64,000 nt of DNA from Clostridia bacterium (GCA_017430135.1 JAFRNM010000001.1:207242-271241); one strand, 5' to 3'; shown: positions 8,493-18,031, numbered from the stretch's first letter. Translations and numbers: made by a program. Notes: generated by a model not told the origin, from the sequence alone.

Positions 8493-10848
8493 CAACTATT
8501 GTTACTCCCATTTCACCTTCGCCAAAGGTTCCCATTCTAAAGCTTTTTACATGAGGATTATGCCTTAAAAATTCATGAATACCTTGTTTCAATTTTCCTG
8601 TTCCTTTACCGTGAACAATTCTAACACTTGGAAGTTTGGCCATAGCGCAGTCATCTAGGTATTTATCAATTAAAGCAGTTGCATCAAGCACATTTTCTCC
8701 AATTACATTAATTTCAGAATTTAAACTTCTAGCTTTTGATATTTTATAACTATAATTTGATTTTCCTTTATTATTAGATGAAGTTTTTCCTTTATTATCA
8801 TTAACATTTTGTAAATTTGCAATATTTACGCTCATTTTCAAACTACCAATTTGGACTTGTACTTCATTATCTTTTGAAACATTAGAAAGTACAATTCCTT
8901 CTTGATTTAATGTAGTTACAAAAACTTTTAGATTAGGTTTAATTTCATTTACATCAATTGCTTTTGTTGCATTTGCAACATTATTGTTAGAAGAATTAAC
9001 AGTTGAGGTTGCTTTTATTTTATCATTTAAAGAATTCCTAATATTATTCAAATCCTTTGAAGAGGCATTTGTAGCTTGTTTAATCATTTCGTTTACATCT
9101 TCTTTGGCATTTAACAAAATTTTTCTAGCTTCGATTTTAGCGTTATCTATGATTTCTTTGGCTTTTTGTTCTTTAGCAGAAATATCATTTTTAATTGAAT
9201 TTCTTAACCTTTCAGCTTCATCAAGTTTGTTAGAAATTTCTTGTTTTTCCTTTTCAATTTGAATTTTATCGTCATAAATATTTTTCATAATAGCTTCAAA
9301 CTTAATATCATCAGAATTTAATAAATTCTTGGCTCTTTCAATAATTGAATTATCAATACCAAGCTTTTTACTAATTTCAAAAGCATTGCTCTTTCCGGGA
9401 ATTCCTATTAAAAGCTTATAAGTAGGAGAAAGAGTTTCGATATCAAATTCAACAGAAGCATTTTCAAAACCATCATTTGCTAATGCATATTTTTTTAATT
9501 CTTGATAGTGTGTAGTTGCAATAGTTAAAGCATTTAAATTTTTAAAATGTTCTAAAATACTAATTGCAAGGTTTGCACCTTCTAGTGGGTCAGTTCCAGA
9601 ACCTAGCTCATCTACTAAGATTAATGAATTTGAAGTTGCATTTTTCAAAATATCAACAATGTTTAAAATGTGAGATGAGAAGGTACTTAAAGAATCTGCA
9701 ATACTTTGGTCATCTCCAATATCAGCATAAATGTTGTCAAAAACATAAATAGAAGAACCTTCATCTGCAGGTATATTTAAACCTGAACAAGCCATCAAAC
9801 AAATAAGTCCAGCTGTTTTTAAAGTAACAGTTTTACCACCAGTATTTGGACCTGTAATTATTAGAGAAGAAAAGTCTTTTCCAATCGAAAGGTTGATAGG
9901 CACTGCTTTTTCTTGTGGGATTAACGGATGTTTTACATTTTTTAAGTCAATAAATTTATTATTGTTAATAACAGGCATAGTAGCTTGTAATGCTTTAGAA
10001 TACTTAGCTTTGGCAAATAGAAAATCTAAAGCACCAATAGTTTTAAAAGTAGTTTCTAAATTATCCACATAAGGCACAAACAAATTAGATAGTTCTTTAA
10101 TAATTTTCTCAATTTCAAGTTTTTCTTCAATTTTTAAGTTGTTTAGCTCATTATTAAGTTCGAAAACTGCTAATGGTTCAATAAATACAGTTGCGCCTGT
10201 GCTAGAAATATCATGAACCAAGCCTTTAATTTGAGAACGACTTTCCTCTTTAATAGGTACTACATATCTATCATTTCTTATAGTTACAATATTTTCTTGA
10301 ACATATTTTGCATGGCTTTGTAAAAATCCATTTAAAGTATTTTTAATATTTTGCTCTAATTTTCTTTGATTTCTTCTAATATCTTTAAGTTTAGAAGAAG
10401 CATCATCTGAAACAGTATTTTCATCAATTATAATCTTGAAAATTTTGCTGTAAATATCATAGTTTGTGTATAATTTTTCAAATTGTTCATTTAAAATCGG
10501 ATAATCTTCCATATTTATAAAATCTTGTGTGAAATACTTTTTAAGTTCATCAGATATTTTCAAAACTTTAGCTAAATCTAAAATAGCTTTTAAGCTTAAT
10601 GTACCACCAGATTCTAATATTTTTAAATAAATTTTGATATCTGCAATTTCAGAAATAGGTGGTGTTGATGCTTTATACAAAATACTTACAGCTTCATTAG
10701 TTTCATTTAACATATGATTCACTTCAGTTTTATTATTAGATGGCATCAATTTTTTTGCGCAATCTTTACCAATAAAAGTAACGCAGTAATTTTGTAAATT
10801 TTCTATTATTTTATTATATTCTAATTTTTCTAAATAAATATTGTTCAT
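8482..10848 (-). CDS. mutS2: Endonuclease MutS2
   Basis: MutS2 is the MutS paralogue that lacks the mismatch-recognition domain. It acts on recombination intermediates, and in Firmicutes also on collided ribosomes. The 788 residues contain a MutS core and clamp, Walker A GPNTGGKTVTLKT (about 335-347), Walker B ILVDELGSGTDP, a long coiled coil (about 520-620), a KOW-like patch and a C-terminal Smr nuclease domain with VRIVHGKGTGKL. Start ATG 10848 follows AAGGAG. It is transcribed alone on the minus strand. Confidence 0.96.
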   Translation of the reverse strand: MNNIYLEKLEYNKIIENLQNYCVTFIGKDCAKKLMPSNNKTEVNHMLNETNEAVSILYKASTPPISEIADIKIYLKILESGGTLSLKAILDLAKVLKISDELKKYFTQDFINMEDYPILNEQFEKLYTNYDIYSKIFKIIIDENTVSDDASSKLKDIRRNQRKLEQNIKNTLNGFLQSHAKYVQENIVTIRNDRYVVPIKEESRSQIKGLVHDISSTGATVFIEPLAVFELNNELNNLKIEEKLEIEKIIKELSNLFVPYVDNLETTFKTIGALDFLFAKAKYSKALQATMPVINNNKFIDLKNVKHPLIPQEKAVPINLSIGKDFSSLIITGPNTGGKTVTLKTAGLICLMACSGLNIPADEGSSIYVFDNIYADIGDDQSIADSLSTFSSHILNIVDILKNATSNSLILVDELGSGTDPLEGANLAISILEHFKNLNALTIATTHYQELKKYALANDGFENASVEFDIETLSPTYKLLIGIPGKSNAFEISKKLGIDNSIIERAKNLLNSDDIKFEAIMKNIYDDKIQIEKEKQEISNKLDEAERLRNSIKNDISAKEQKAKEIIDNAKIEARKILLNAKEDVNEMIKQATNASSKDLNNIRNSLNDKIKATSTVNSSNNNVANATKAIDVNEIKPNLKVFVTTLNQEGIVLSNVSKDNEVQVQIGSLKMSVNIANLQNVNDNKGKTSSNNKGKSNYSYKISKARSLNSEINVIGENVLDATALIDKYLDDCAMAKLPSVRIVHGKGTGKLKQGIHEFLRHNPHVKSFRMGTFGEGEMGVTIVELK

Positions 10849-10914
10849 TTCAAAACTCCTTTTTCAATATTATACAAGCCTACAAATATTTAGTCAAATA
10901 ATTTTCAAAAAAGG

Positions 10915-10970
10915 TTGTAAAAAAACAAAAAAATTGATATACTTTAAGCATATTTAAAGTATATATTCAA
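10915..10970 (+). promoter_or_regulatory. promoter of the prepilin-like LamG gene, -10 inside an inverted repeat
   Basis: TTGTAA (10915-10920), a 17-base spacer and TATACT (10938-10943). The -10 box is the left arm of the inverted repeat ATATACTTTAA / TTAAAGTATAT. Almost the same sequence precedes the Asp23 gene at 21422. Confidence 0.7.
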
Positions 10971-10983
10971 AGGAGAAAATCTT

Positions 10984-12156
10984 ATGAAAAATTTAAGAGA
11001 AAATAAAGGTATAACATTAATAGCGCTAATAATTACTATAGTAGTATTACTAATAATTGCAGGGATTTCAATATCAGGTGGAATAACTGGAATAGAAGAA
11101 GCAAATGATAATAGAACAATGACAGAACTTGAAAAGGTACAACATGCAATAACTCAAAGATATTCTAAATTTGAGTTAACAAAAGATACATCTTTAATAG
11201 TTGGAACAAAAATAGATGATTTACCTACAATTCCAACACCAACAGGCGAAACAAAGGCTCCAACTTGGAAAGTTTTTCAAGTTACATCAGGTGCAACAGT
11301 ATCAACACATCCAGAAAGAAAATATTATAGATTAAGCCAATCAGACTTACAAAATTTAGGGTTAACAGGAAGTGAAAATGGTTCTTCATATATAGTAAAT
11401 TACTATTCTGGTGAAATATTTGATGAAAATAAAAAGCAAACATCAAAAGGAACTGTTTTATATAAAACAGCAATGGAAAACGAAGCAAGCGAACTTGGAG
11501 ATGAATATATAAAAGATGGTATGCAAGTTTGGTATGATGGAATAAATAATACAGGAAGCGGGCATAGCAATTCTACTACAACTTGGTATGATTTAAGTGG
11601 TAATAATAATCATGCGACAATATATAATATTGCAACAACTCCAACAGCAGATAGTGGTTGGCACTCAAACTATTTAGCACTAGATGGAGTAGATGACTTT
11701 GCTTCCAAAACTGATATTTTAGTTGATGGAGCAAATGGAACAATAGAGATGATAGCTAAATGGAATAGTGGATTATATTTATTTAGAAGTGATGCAAGTG
11801 GAAATAGAACATATATTACCGGGAAGGTTACGACTAAAGGAAACCCAGCAGTACCTATCGTATTTGTTACTAATAATTTTCATAATTTATCATCAAGAGT
11901 ATTAAAGTATTATACAGAAAAAGAAACGTCATATACTATGAACTATTACAATATGGTAGCTTCAGGAGAACCTCAAATATATCAAACAACTAATAATGGA
12001 AATTATATTTCAATTGGTTCATTTTTGGCTCATAAATGGGAACAAGGTTCCAAAATGCAAGTATTTGCTGTTCGTGTTTACAATCGTGGGTTATCAGAAG
12101 CCGAAATTCACCACAACTACATCCTAGACAAAGCAAGATATGGCATAGAAGAATAA
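10984..12156 (+). CDS. Prepilin-like protein with LamG/concanavalin-like domain
   Basis: A 390-residue secreted protein. The N-terminus MKNLRENKGITLIALIITIV is a class III/type IV prepilin-like leader: a basic stretch, a G-I-T-L cleavage region, then a hydrophobic helix (about residues 10-30). Cleavage would be expected after the Gly of KG/ITLIAL. The C-terminal half (about 175-385) has features of a LamG/concanavalin-like jelly roll, such as WYDLSGNNNHATI, LALDGVDDF and a late RVYNRGLSEAEIHHNY. This domain usually binds carbohydrate or protein ligands. The protein would be an anchored or pilus-tip adhesin, but no pilus assembly ATPase or prepilin peptidase lies in the window. Its own promoter and AAAGGAG ribosome site are clear. 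Confidence 0.8.
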   Translation: MKNLRENKGITLIALIITIVVLLIIAGISISGGITGIEEANDNRTMTELEKVQHAITQRYSKFELTKDTSLIVGTKIDDLPTIPTPTGETKAPTWKVFQVTSGATVSTHPERKYYRLSQSDLQNLGLTGSENGSSYIVNYYSGEIFDENKKQTSKGTVLYKTAMENEASELGDEYIKDGMQVWYDGINNTGSGHSNSTTTWYDLSGNNNHATIYNIATTPTADSGWHSNYLALDGVDDFASKTDILVDGANGTIEMIAKWNSGLYLFRSDASGNRTYITGKVTTKGNPAVPIVFVTNNFHNLSSRVLKYYTEKETSYTMNYYNMVASGEPQIYQTTNNGNYISIGSFLAHKWEQGSKMQVFAVRVYNRGLSEAEIHHNYILDKARYGIEE

Positions 12157-12232
12157 ATTTTTAGGAACGGGGAAAAAAGTACCCAAAGTCCTTTGGAAAA
12201 TGAAAAAATATTACATGAGGAGTTGATTTTAC

Positions 12233-12858
12233 TTGAATAATGAATTAAAAGAAAATAATAATGATATAATTATTTATACAACTGATGATGGACAGGTTGA
12301 TATTGAGGTCAGGCTTGAAGATGAAAATGTTTGGCTAACTCAAAATTCCATGGCAGAGTTATTTGATACAACTAGAAATAATATTACAATGCATATAAAA
12401 AATATCTTTGATGACGGAGAATTACAAGAAAATTCAGTTAGTAAGGAATCCTTACTAACTGCCAAAGATGGAAAAAATTATAAAACTAAATTTTATAACC
12501 TAGATTTGATTATAGCAGTAGGATATAGAGTTAAGTCAATTCGAGGTACACAATTTAGAATATGGGCTAACAAGTTAATAAAAGAATATTAAATAAAATG
12601 GTATCAGCGTATTTAGATGTTGCAGAAATTAATGCTTTAAATATGCATGCAATGACAATGAAAGAATGGGTAAAAGAACTTGATGGATTTTTAACAATGA
12701 CACATAAGGAAATATTACAAGGAGCAGGAAAAATATCACATGAAGAAGCATTAAAAAAAGCCCATATGGAATATGATAAATATATGAAAAGTCATTTAAC
12801 ACAAGCAGAAAAAGATTATTTAGAAATAATGGGCGAAGATATAAAAAAACTTAAATAG
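12233..12858 (+). pseudogene. RhuM-family (virulence RhuM / Fic-associated-like) gene remnant with internal deletion
   Basis: The first part (12233-12592, TTG start after GAGGAG, 119 residues) matches the N-terminal domain of RhuM-family proteins: VDIEVRLEDENVWLTQNSMA, FDTTRNNITMHIKNIF, GYRVKSIRGTQFRIWAN. It stops at LIKEY. A second reading frame (12598-12858) carries the C-terminal family end (LDVAEINAL, MTMKEWVKELDGFL, GAGKISHEEA). The middle of the family (roughly 130 residues) is missing and the two parts are in different frames. This is most likely a decayed gene; whether the N-terminal part is still made is unknown. It lies between the pilin-like gene and murB. Confidence 0.75.
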
Positions 12859-12869
12859 AAAGGCGAAGT

Positions 12870-13850
12870 ATGAATTTAAAAGAATTAGTACAAAACAATT
12901 TAAAATTAAATACATCAAAAATATATTTTGATGAGCAAATGACAAAGCACACAACCTTTAAAATAGGGGGGCCTGCAGAAGTATTTATAAAGGTTGAAAA
13001 TATAGAAGATTTAAAACAAATTTTAGATTTTACAAATAAAAACAATATTAAATTAACAGTAATGGGAAACGGAAGCAATGTGCTAGTTTTAGATAGTGGA
13101 ATAAAAGGAATAGTAGCAAAAATAGAAATAAAAAAATTTGATTTTGGGGATGATTTTGGGGACACTCTTAAAAATCAAGGTTCAAATCAAACTTTTGAAG
13201 AGTGTCCCAAAAATCAAGATGGAAACAATTTTGAAATAACAGTTGGGGCAGGAAACAAAAATATAGAAATAGCACAAAGCCTATTAAAACACGAACTTAC
13301 AGGATTTGAAGAAATATCAGGTATTCCGGGCACAATAGGCGGAGCAATAAGAATGAACGCAGGTGCACATGGAAAAGAAATAAAAGACTTAGTAAAAAAT
13401 GTAACTGTAATGGATTACAATGGCAATATAAAACAAATGCAAAATGAAGAAATGCAATTTGAATACAGAAACAGCATTTTATCAAAAGAAAAACTAATTG
13501 TTTTAGAAGCAACTCTAGTTTTTCAAAAGGGAAACAAAGAAGAAATACAAAACAAAATGAAAGAATACCAAAATTGGAGAAAAGAAAAGCAACCATTAGA
13601 ATTTCCAAATGCAGGAAGCACATTCAAACGAGGAAACGGATTTATCACAGCACAGCTAATTGACGAATGCGGATTAAAAGGGTATAATATTGGCGGAGCA
13701 GAAATTTCGACAAAACATGCTGGCTTTGTAGTCAACAAAGGCGGTGCAACTGCTTCTGATGTAATCGCTCTTACAGATTACATTAAAAAGGAAGTTTACA
13801 AAAAGTTTCAAAAACATATTGAATTAGAGATTCAAATATTAGGAAATTGA
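12870..13850 (+). CDS. murB: UDP-N-acetylmuramate dehydrogenase MurB, with repeat-derived insertion
   Basis: The FAD enzyme that reduces UDP-GlcNAc-enolpyruvate to UDP-MurNAc in peptidoglycan synthesis. The 326 residues show FAD-binding TVMGNGSNVLVLDSG, SGIPGTIGGAIRMNAGAHG, the catalytic Ser region NAGSTFKR and the C-terminal GGAEISTKHAGFVVN. The family length is about 300. The excess is a segment at about residues 92-120 (FGDDFGDTLKNQGSNQTF...CPKNQDG) encoded by an R1 palindromic repeat (13152-13215). The insertion stays in frame and falls in a loop between IKKFD and ITVGAG, so the enzyme is probably still functional. Start ATG 12870 follows a weak AAAGGCG site. Confidence 0.94.
   Translation: MNLKELVQNNLKLNTSKIYFDEQMTKHTTFKIGGPAEVFIKVENIEDLKQILDFTNKNNIKLTVMGNGSNVLVLDSGIKGIVAKIEIKKFDFGDDFGDTLKNQGSNQTFEECPKNQDGNNFEITVGAGNKNIEIAQSLLKHELTGFEEISGIPGTIGGAIRMNAGAHGKEIKDLVKNVTVMDYNGNIKQMQNEEMQFEYRNSILSKEKLIVLEATLVFQKGNKEEIQNKMKEYQNWRKEKQPLEFPNAGSTFKRGNGFITAQLIDECGLKGYNIGGAEISTKHAGFVVNKGGATASDVIALTDYIKKEVYKKFQKHIELEIQILGN
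13152..13215. repeat. R1 palindromic repeat inside murB coding sequence
   Basis: GATTTTGGGGACACTCTT on the left and AAGAGTGTCCCAAAAATC on the right are inverted copies around a short loop. The repeat matches intergenic copies elsewhere in the window and is translated as part of MurB. Confidence 0.88.
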
Positions 13851-13868
13851 ATTTTATAGAATATAAAA

Positions 13869-13989
13869 AAACAATATGTAAAAAAATGAGTGAGGGCGCG
13901 TAGGCGTAGCGAAGCGGTGAAACAACCTGTCCTAATTCAATAAGGGAGGTTGAGAGACAACAAGGACGAACGGTTTTTACATATTGTTT
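13869..13989 (+). repeat. A-family palindromic element, copy A1
   Basis: Arms AAACAATATGTAAAAA and TTTTTACATATTGTTT enclose a core of about 90 bases with GCGTAGGCGTAGCG, an inner stem (CAACCTGTCCT / AGGGAGGTTG) and GACAACAAGGACGAACGG. Copy A2 at 24703 has the same core but different outer arm bases that still pair. Confidence 0.85.
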
Positions 13990-14031
13990 AGCAAATATAT
14001 TTAATTTTGAAATATTGAAAGTGAGGATACA

Positions 14032-15783
14032 ATGAGAGGATTATTACACTGGTTTAAAAGAAGTTCAAAAATGAAAAGATGGTTATTTTTAATGTTAGTA
14101 GGAATAATACTAGCATGTTATGGATTAGCAGAAATATTAGTATTAAAAGAAGTATCATTTGCGGAAATTGGTAAAATAATTGCAATATTTGTTGTTGGAT
14201 TTTTATGCATAGTATTTGGTCTGATAGGATCAAATAGAAGAACATTAGAATTACTAGTAGAAGCTACAGACGAAAGAATGGAAAACAAGAAAAATATTAA
14301 TGTAAAATCATTAATTTACAATAGAAATGTATATGATAAAGGACCAAACATCGTTGTAATAGGCGGGGGGACAGGCTTAAATACAGTTCTTTCAGGCTTA
14401 AAAAACTACACAAATAACATAACAGCAATAGTTGCGGTATCAGATTATGGAGAAGCGGTTACAAATTCAAGAAGAGAATTAAACATGCTTCCAATGAATG
14501 ATATAAAAGATAGTATGATAGCATTATCTACAAAAGGCGACGAAATGGAAAAACTATTTAACCATGAATTCCAAGATGGAAGATTAAAAGGATTATCTTT
14601 TTCAGACATCTATTTTAGAGCAATGTGCGAAGTAGACCAAGATTTCACAAAAGCTGTAATGCATAGTAATGAGGTTCTAAACATAGTAGGTAGAGTACTT
14701 CCTGCGACATTAGATGAAATGAAAATATGTGCAGAGCTTGAAAATGGTTACATAGTAAAAGAAAAATCAAAAATACCAGATATAGTTTCAGAAAAAGTAA
14801 CAAAGATAAATAGAATCTTCTTAGAACCTGCAAATTGTAGACCAGCACCTGGAGTTATAGAGGCAATCAAAAACGCCGATTGTATAATAATTGGACCAGG
14901 TAGCCTATACACAAATGTTATTCCAAATCTTTTAATCAGCAGTGTTGCAAAAGCCATAAAAGAAAGCACTGCATTTAAAGTTTTTATTAGTAACATTATG
15001 ACAGAGCCAGGTCAAACTGATAATTATACAGTTTCAGACCACTTAAATGCTATAATTTCACATTGCGGACAAGGAATAGTAGATTATTGTATTTATGATA
15101 CAGGAGAGATAGTTCCTGAGTTTATAAAAAAATACAACATGCAAGGACAAGACCTTGTTGAACAAGATATTGAAAAGGTAAAAGGAATAAAATTCTTACA
15201 AAGAGACTTATCAGCTATTGATGGTGGGTTAATTAGACATGATCCAAATCTTGTTGCTAAATCTATAATTGAATTGATTTGTGATGACTTGAAATATCAA
15301 GATAAACAACTTGATCCGCAATATCTAATGCTAAATAATAAATTAAAAGAAGATAAAAGAATTAGCAAAATAAAAAGAAGAAGTAAAAGAAAGAATATCA
15401 AAGGGGCAAATGAAGCTAAAAAGGCTGCAATGGGATCTAAAAGAAAAAGTAAATTTAGTAATAAATATAGTGAAAGAATTGCTTCTATTAGAGAGTCTGA
15501 CAGCAAAATAAATATTAAGGCACAATTGGAAAAGTCTAGTAAAAATAAGATTTCAAGTAGAGCTTTAGACAAAAAAAGTATCTCTAATATTGACAAAGAA
15601 ATGCCTAAAAATACTGGTCTTACAAATAAAACTGATAAAAATAGTGTAAGAACTAGTTCACAAGTAAAACCTCGTGAAACATCAAGAACTGAAAAAACAA
15701 GTGTTGCAACTGCAACAGCTTCACCTAAAAAGAAAACTGCACAACAAATTCGTGAAGAAATGCTTAGAAAACTTGGCGAATAA
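14032..15783 (+). CDS. YvcK/CofD-like protein with N-terminal membrane segments and basic C-terminal tail
   Basis: The CofD/YvcK family binds UDP-sugars or related nucleotides and in Firmicutes (YvcK/GlmR) couples carbon flux to wall synthesis. The 583 residues contain two membrane segments (about 17-36 and 46-66) and the family nucleotide motif IVVIGGGTGLNTVLSGLK (about 107-125). Other family motifs are DEMKICAELENG and CIIIGPGSLYTNVIPNLL. After about residue 425 there is a Lys/Ser-rich tail of about 150 residues with no recognised domain. The usual DDGGSSGxLR loop is replaced by SDYGEAVTNSRRE, so activity may differ. Start ATG 14032 follows GTGAGGA. Element A1 lies just upstream, and the debranching enzyme gene follows after 42 bases. 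Confidence 0.87.
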   Translation: MRGLLHWFKRSSKMKRWLFLMLVGIILACYGLAEILVLKEVSFAEIGKIIAIFVVGFLCIVFGLIGSNRRTLELLVEATDERMENKKNINVKSLIYNRNVYDKGPNIVVIGGGTGLNTVLSGLKNYTNNITAIVAVSDYGEAVTNSRRELNMLPMNDIKDSMIALSTKGDEMEKLFNHEFQDGRLKGLSFSDIYFRAMCEVDQDFTKAVMHSNEVLNIVGRVLPATLDEMKICAELENGYIVKEKSKIPDIVSEKVTKINRIFLEPANCRPAPGVIEAIKNADCIIIGPGSLYTNVIPNLLISSVAKAIKESTAFKVFISNIMTEPGQTDNYTVSDHLNAIISHCGQGIVDYCIYDTGEIVPEFIKKYNMQGQDLVEQDIEKVKGIKFLQRDLSAIDGGLIRHDPNLVAKSIIELICDDLKYQDKQLDPQYLMLNNKLKEDKRISKIKRRSKRKNIKGANEAKKAAMGSKRKSKFSNKYSERIASIRESDSKINIKAQLEKSSKNKISSRALDKKSISNIDKEMPKNTGLTNKTDKNSVRTSSQVKPRETSRTEKTSVATATASPKKKTAQQIREEMLRKLGE

Positions 15784-15825
15784 TAACTCATCAATGAAAC
15801 TGAAATTATTACTAATGAAAGGAAA

Positions 15826-17868
15826 ATGAATATGGAAATAACGAAGGAAAAACTAAATTTAGAAGAGGGCTTAACAAAAGAATGGCTTATTACAAATGGA
15901 ATTGGAGGCTTTGCAAGTTCAAGCGTAATTGGTGCAAATACAAGAAAATATCATGGCTTGATGGTTGCACCATTAAATCCACCAGCAAAAAGATTTTTAA
16001 TTCTTTCAAAAGTAGATGAAGCAATTGAAATAGAAGGAAAAAGCTACGAATTATATACAAATGTTGGAACAGAATTTACATCACAAGGTTACAAATATTT
16101 AGAAAGCTTTGAAAAAGAATATGTGCCAATTTTTAAATATAAAGTTGAAAATGTAGAAATTACGAAAATAATATGTTTTGATTATGGAAAAAATACAATA
16201 GGTATTTACTATAAAATAAAAACATCAGATAAGCCATGTAAGCTAAATTTAGCTCCTATCGTTAATTTTAGAGATTTCCACTGCATGAATACAGGACATT
16301 ATTTTGACATAAAACAAACTATTAAAGGAAATAAAGTGCGTCTTGTAATAGATGACAATAGAGATTCATCTGTTTATATGAAGATATCAGAGGGAGAATA
16401 TACAGAACATTTTAACGATACATTTAAAAATATGTTTTACATAGAAGAACAAAAAAGAGGTTTCTACCCTGAAGAAAACCATGCAGTTCCAGGGGTATAC
16501 GAAGTGGATATAGATGCAAATACTGAAAAAGATATTTCATTTGTATTTTCATTAGAGGAAAATATAGACGAAATAGATGTTAAAGAGCTTATATCAAAAG
16601 AGATAGTAAGGCAAAATGAATTATTTAATAAATCATTATTGATAGATAACAAAAACACAAAAAAGACTAAAAAGGAAAAAGAAGAAGAACAGTTTATAAA
16701 AGACTTAATTTCAGCTACAGATAACTTTGTAATGTATAGACCATCATTTGGATTACATTCAATAATTGCTGGATTTCCATGGTTTTTAGACTGGGGAAGA
16801 GATAGCTTAATCTCATTTGAAGGACTTTTATTAGTTACAAAAAGATATGATATAGCAAAAGAAGTTCTTCTAACAATGATAAGAGATGTTAAATATGGAT
16901 TGGTTCCAAATGGATACTCTGGTTTCGACAATAGACCATTATATAATAGTGCAGATAGCTCATTATTGCTATTTGAACAAGTGCAAAAATACTTAAATTA
17001 CACAGGGGATTTGGATTTTGTAAAAGAAAAAATCTATCCTGTAATGAAACAAGTTATAACACATTATATAGCTGGAATAGATATTGATGACAACAATATT
17101 TACTTAGATTCAGACAATTTAATTGTATCTGGAACTGAGGATACACAAAATACATGGATGGATGCAAAATATGATGGAATTGCAGTTACTCCAAGAAATG
17201 GCAAAGTAGTTGAAATAAATGCACTTTGGTATAATGCAAATAAAATAATGCAAGATTTAAGTGCGAAAATCGGAGATAAAGAAGAAAGTAAGAAATATGC
17301 TGAATTAGCAAGAGCATGCAAAGTTTCATTTAATGATAAATTCTATAGCAAAAAAAGAAAATGCTTATATGATGTTGTGGGAGATAAAAAAATAAGACCA
17401 AATCAGCTATTTAGCTTAAGTCTAACATATCCAGTAGTTGACCCACAATCTGAAGAGGCAAAAAATATAATAAATACAGTTGAAAAGAAATTGTTAAATA
17501 ATTATGGATTAAAAACACTTGCAAAAGGCGAAGAAAACTATGTAGAAATCTATGAAGGTGGTCCAGAACACAGAGATAAAAGTTATCATCAAGGAATAAC
17601 ATGGACATGGCTACTAGGATTGTATTACAATAGTTTAAAAAATATGGCTAATAGCGCAAAAACTAAAAAAACAAAACAAGAATTAGAAACGAAAATAGAA
17701 AAATTTAGAGAACAAACAAAGAAAACATTCAAAAAAGAATTCTACGAAAATGGATGCATAGGCTCAATTGCAGAATTATATGATTCAGTAAAGCCGCAAT
17801 TACCAAAAGGAGCATTTGCACAGGCTTGGAGCGTTTCTGAAGTCTTTAGAATTATATTAGGCAAGTAG
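15826..17868 (+). CDS. Glycogen debranching enzyme (archaeal-type amylo-alpha-1,6-glucosidase)
   Basis: Removes alpha-1,6 branches in glycogen or related glucans. In the 680 residues, the N-terminal GDE domain carries EWLITNGIGGFASSSVIGAN and RKYHGLMVA. The C-terminal (alpha/alpha)6 barrel, from about residue 285, carries FPWFLDWGRDSLISFEGLLL, TWMDAKYDG, VEINALWYNA and the end signature GAFAQAWSVSEVFRIILG, typical of GH133-like enzymes. ATG 15826 follows GAAAGGAA. No other glycogen genes are nearby. It probably shares transcription with the YvcK-like gene and ends at a terminator. Confidence 0.93.
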   Translation: MNMEITKEKLNLEEGLTKEWLITNGIGGFASSSVIGANTRKYHGLMVAPLNPPAKRFLILSKVDEAIEIEGKSYELYTNVGTEFTSQGYKYLESFEKEYVPIFKYKVENVEITKIICFDYGKNTIGIYYKIKTSDKPCKLNLAPIVNFRDFHCMNTGHYFDIKQTIKGNKVRLVIDDNRDSSVYMKISEGEYTEHFNDTFKNMFYIEEQKRGFYPEENHAVPGVYEVDIDANTEKDISFVFSLEENIDEIDVKELISKEIVRQNELFNKSLLIDNKNTKKTKKEKEEEQFIKDLISATDNFVMYRPSFGLHSIIAGFPWFLDWGRDSLISFEGLLLVTKRYDIAKEVLLTMIRDVKYGLVPNGYSGFDNRPLYNSADSSLLLFEQVQKYLNYTGDLDFVKEKIYPVMKQVITHYIAGIDIDDNNIYLDSDNLIVSGTEDTQNTWMDAKYDGIAVTPRNGKVVEINALWYNANKIMQDLSAKIGDKEESKKYAELARACKVSFNDKFYSKKRKCLYDVVGDKKIRPNQLFSLSLTYPVVDPQSEEAKNIINTVEKKLLNNYGLKTLAKGEENYVEIYEGGPEHRDKSYHQGITWTWLLGLYYNSLKNMANSAKTKKTKQELETKIEKFREQTKKTFKKEFYENGCIGSIAELYDSVKPQLPKGAFAQAWSVSEVFRIILGK

Positions 17869-17897
17869 TAAAAAATAAGTTCTTTAAAAAGAAAAAT

Positions 17898-17968
17898 TGA
17901 GATTTGCCCTCAACAGAACAAATCTCACTCAACACACAGATAAGAGCTTAGTCTCTTATCTTTTTATA
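17898..17968 (+). terminator. double hairpin ending in an intrinsic terminator
   Basis: A first stem TGAGATTTG / CAAATCTCA (17898-17928) is followed by GATAAGAG / CTCTTATC plus TTTTT (17939-17965). The second is a normal intrinsic terminator after the debranching gene. The first may be a 3'-end stabiliser or a small transcript, but nothing proves that. Confidence 0.75.
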
Positions 17969-18031
17969 TATTTATATTAACATATTGAAAAAAAAAATGT
18001 CAATAAATTGTAAAGAAAATAGGTGAAAAAG

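Noticed and set aside
10915..10970. riboswitch or attenuator before the pilin-like gene
   Set aside because: The inverted repeat overlaps the -10 box, so its left arm would not be in the transcript.
15297..15794. 165-residue antisense frame in the YvcK-like tail
   Set aside because: A reverse-strand shadow of Lys/Ser-rich coding DNA with Leu/Phe-rich nonsense composition.
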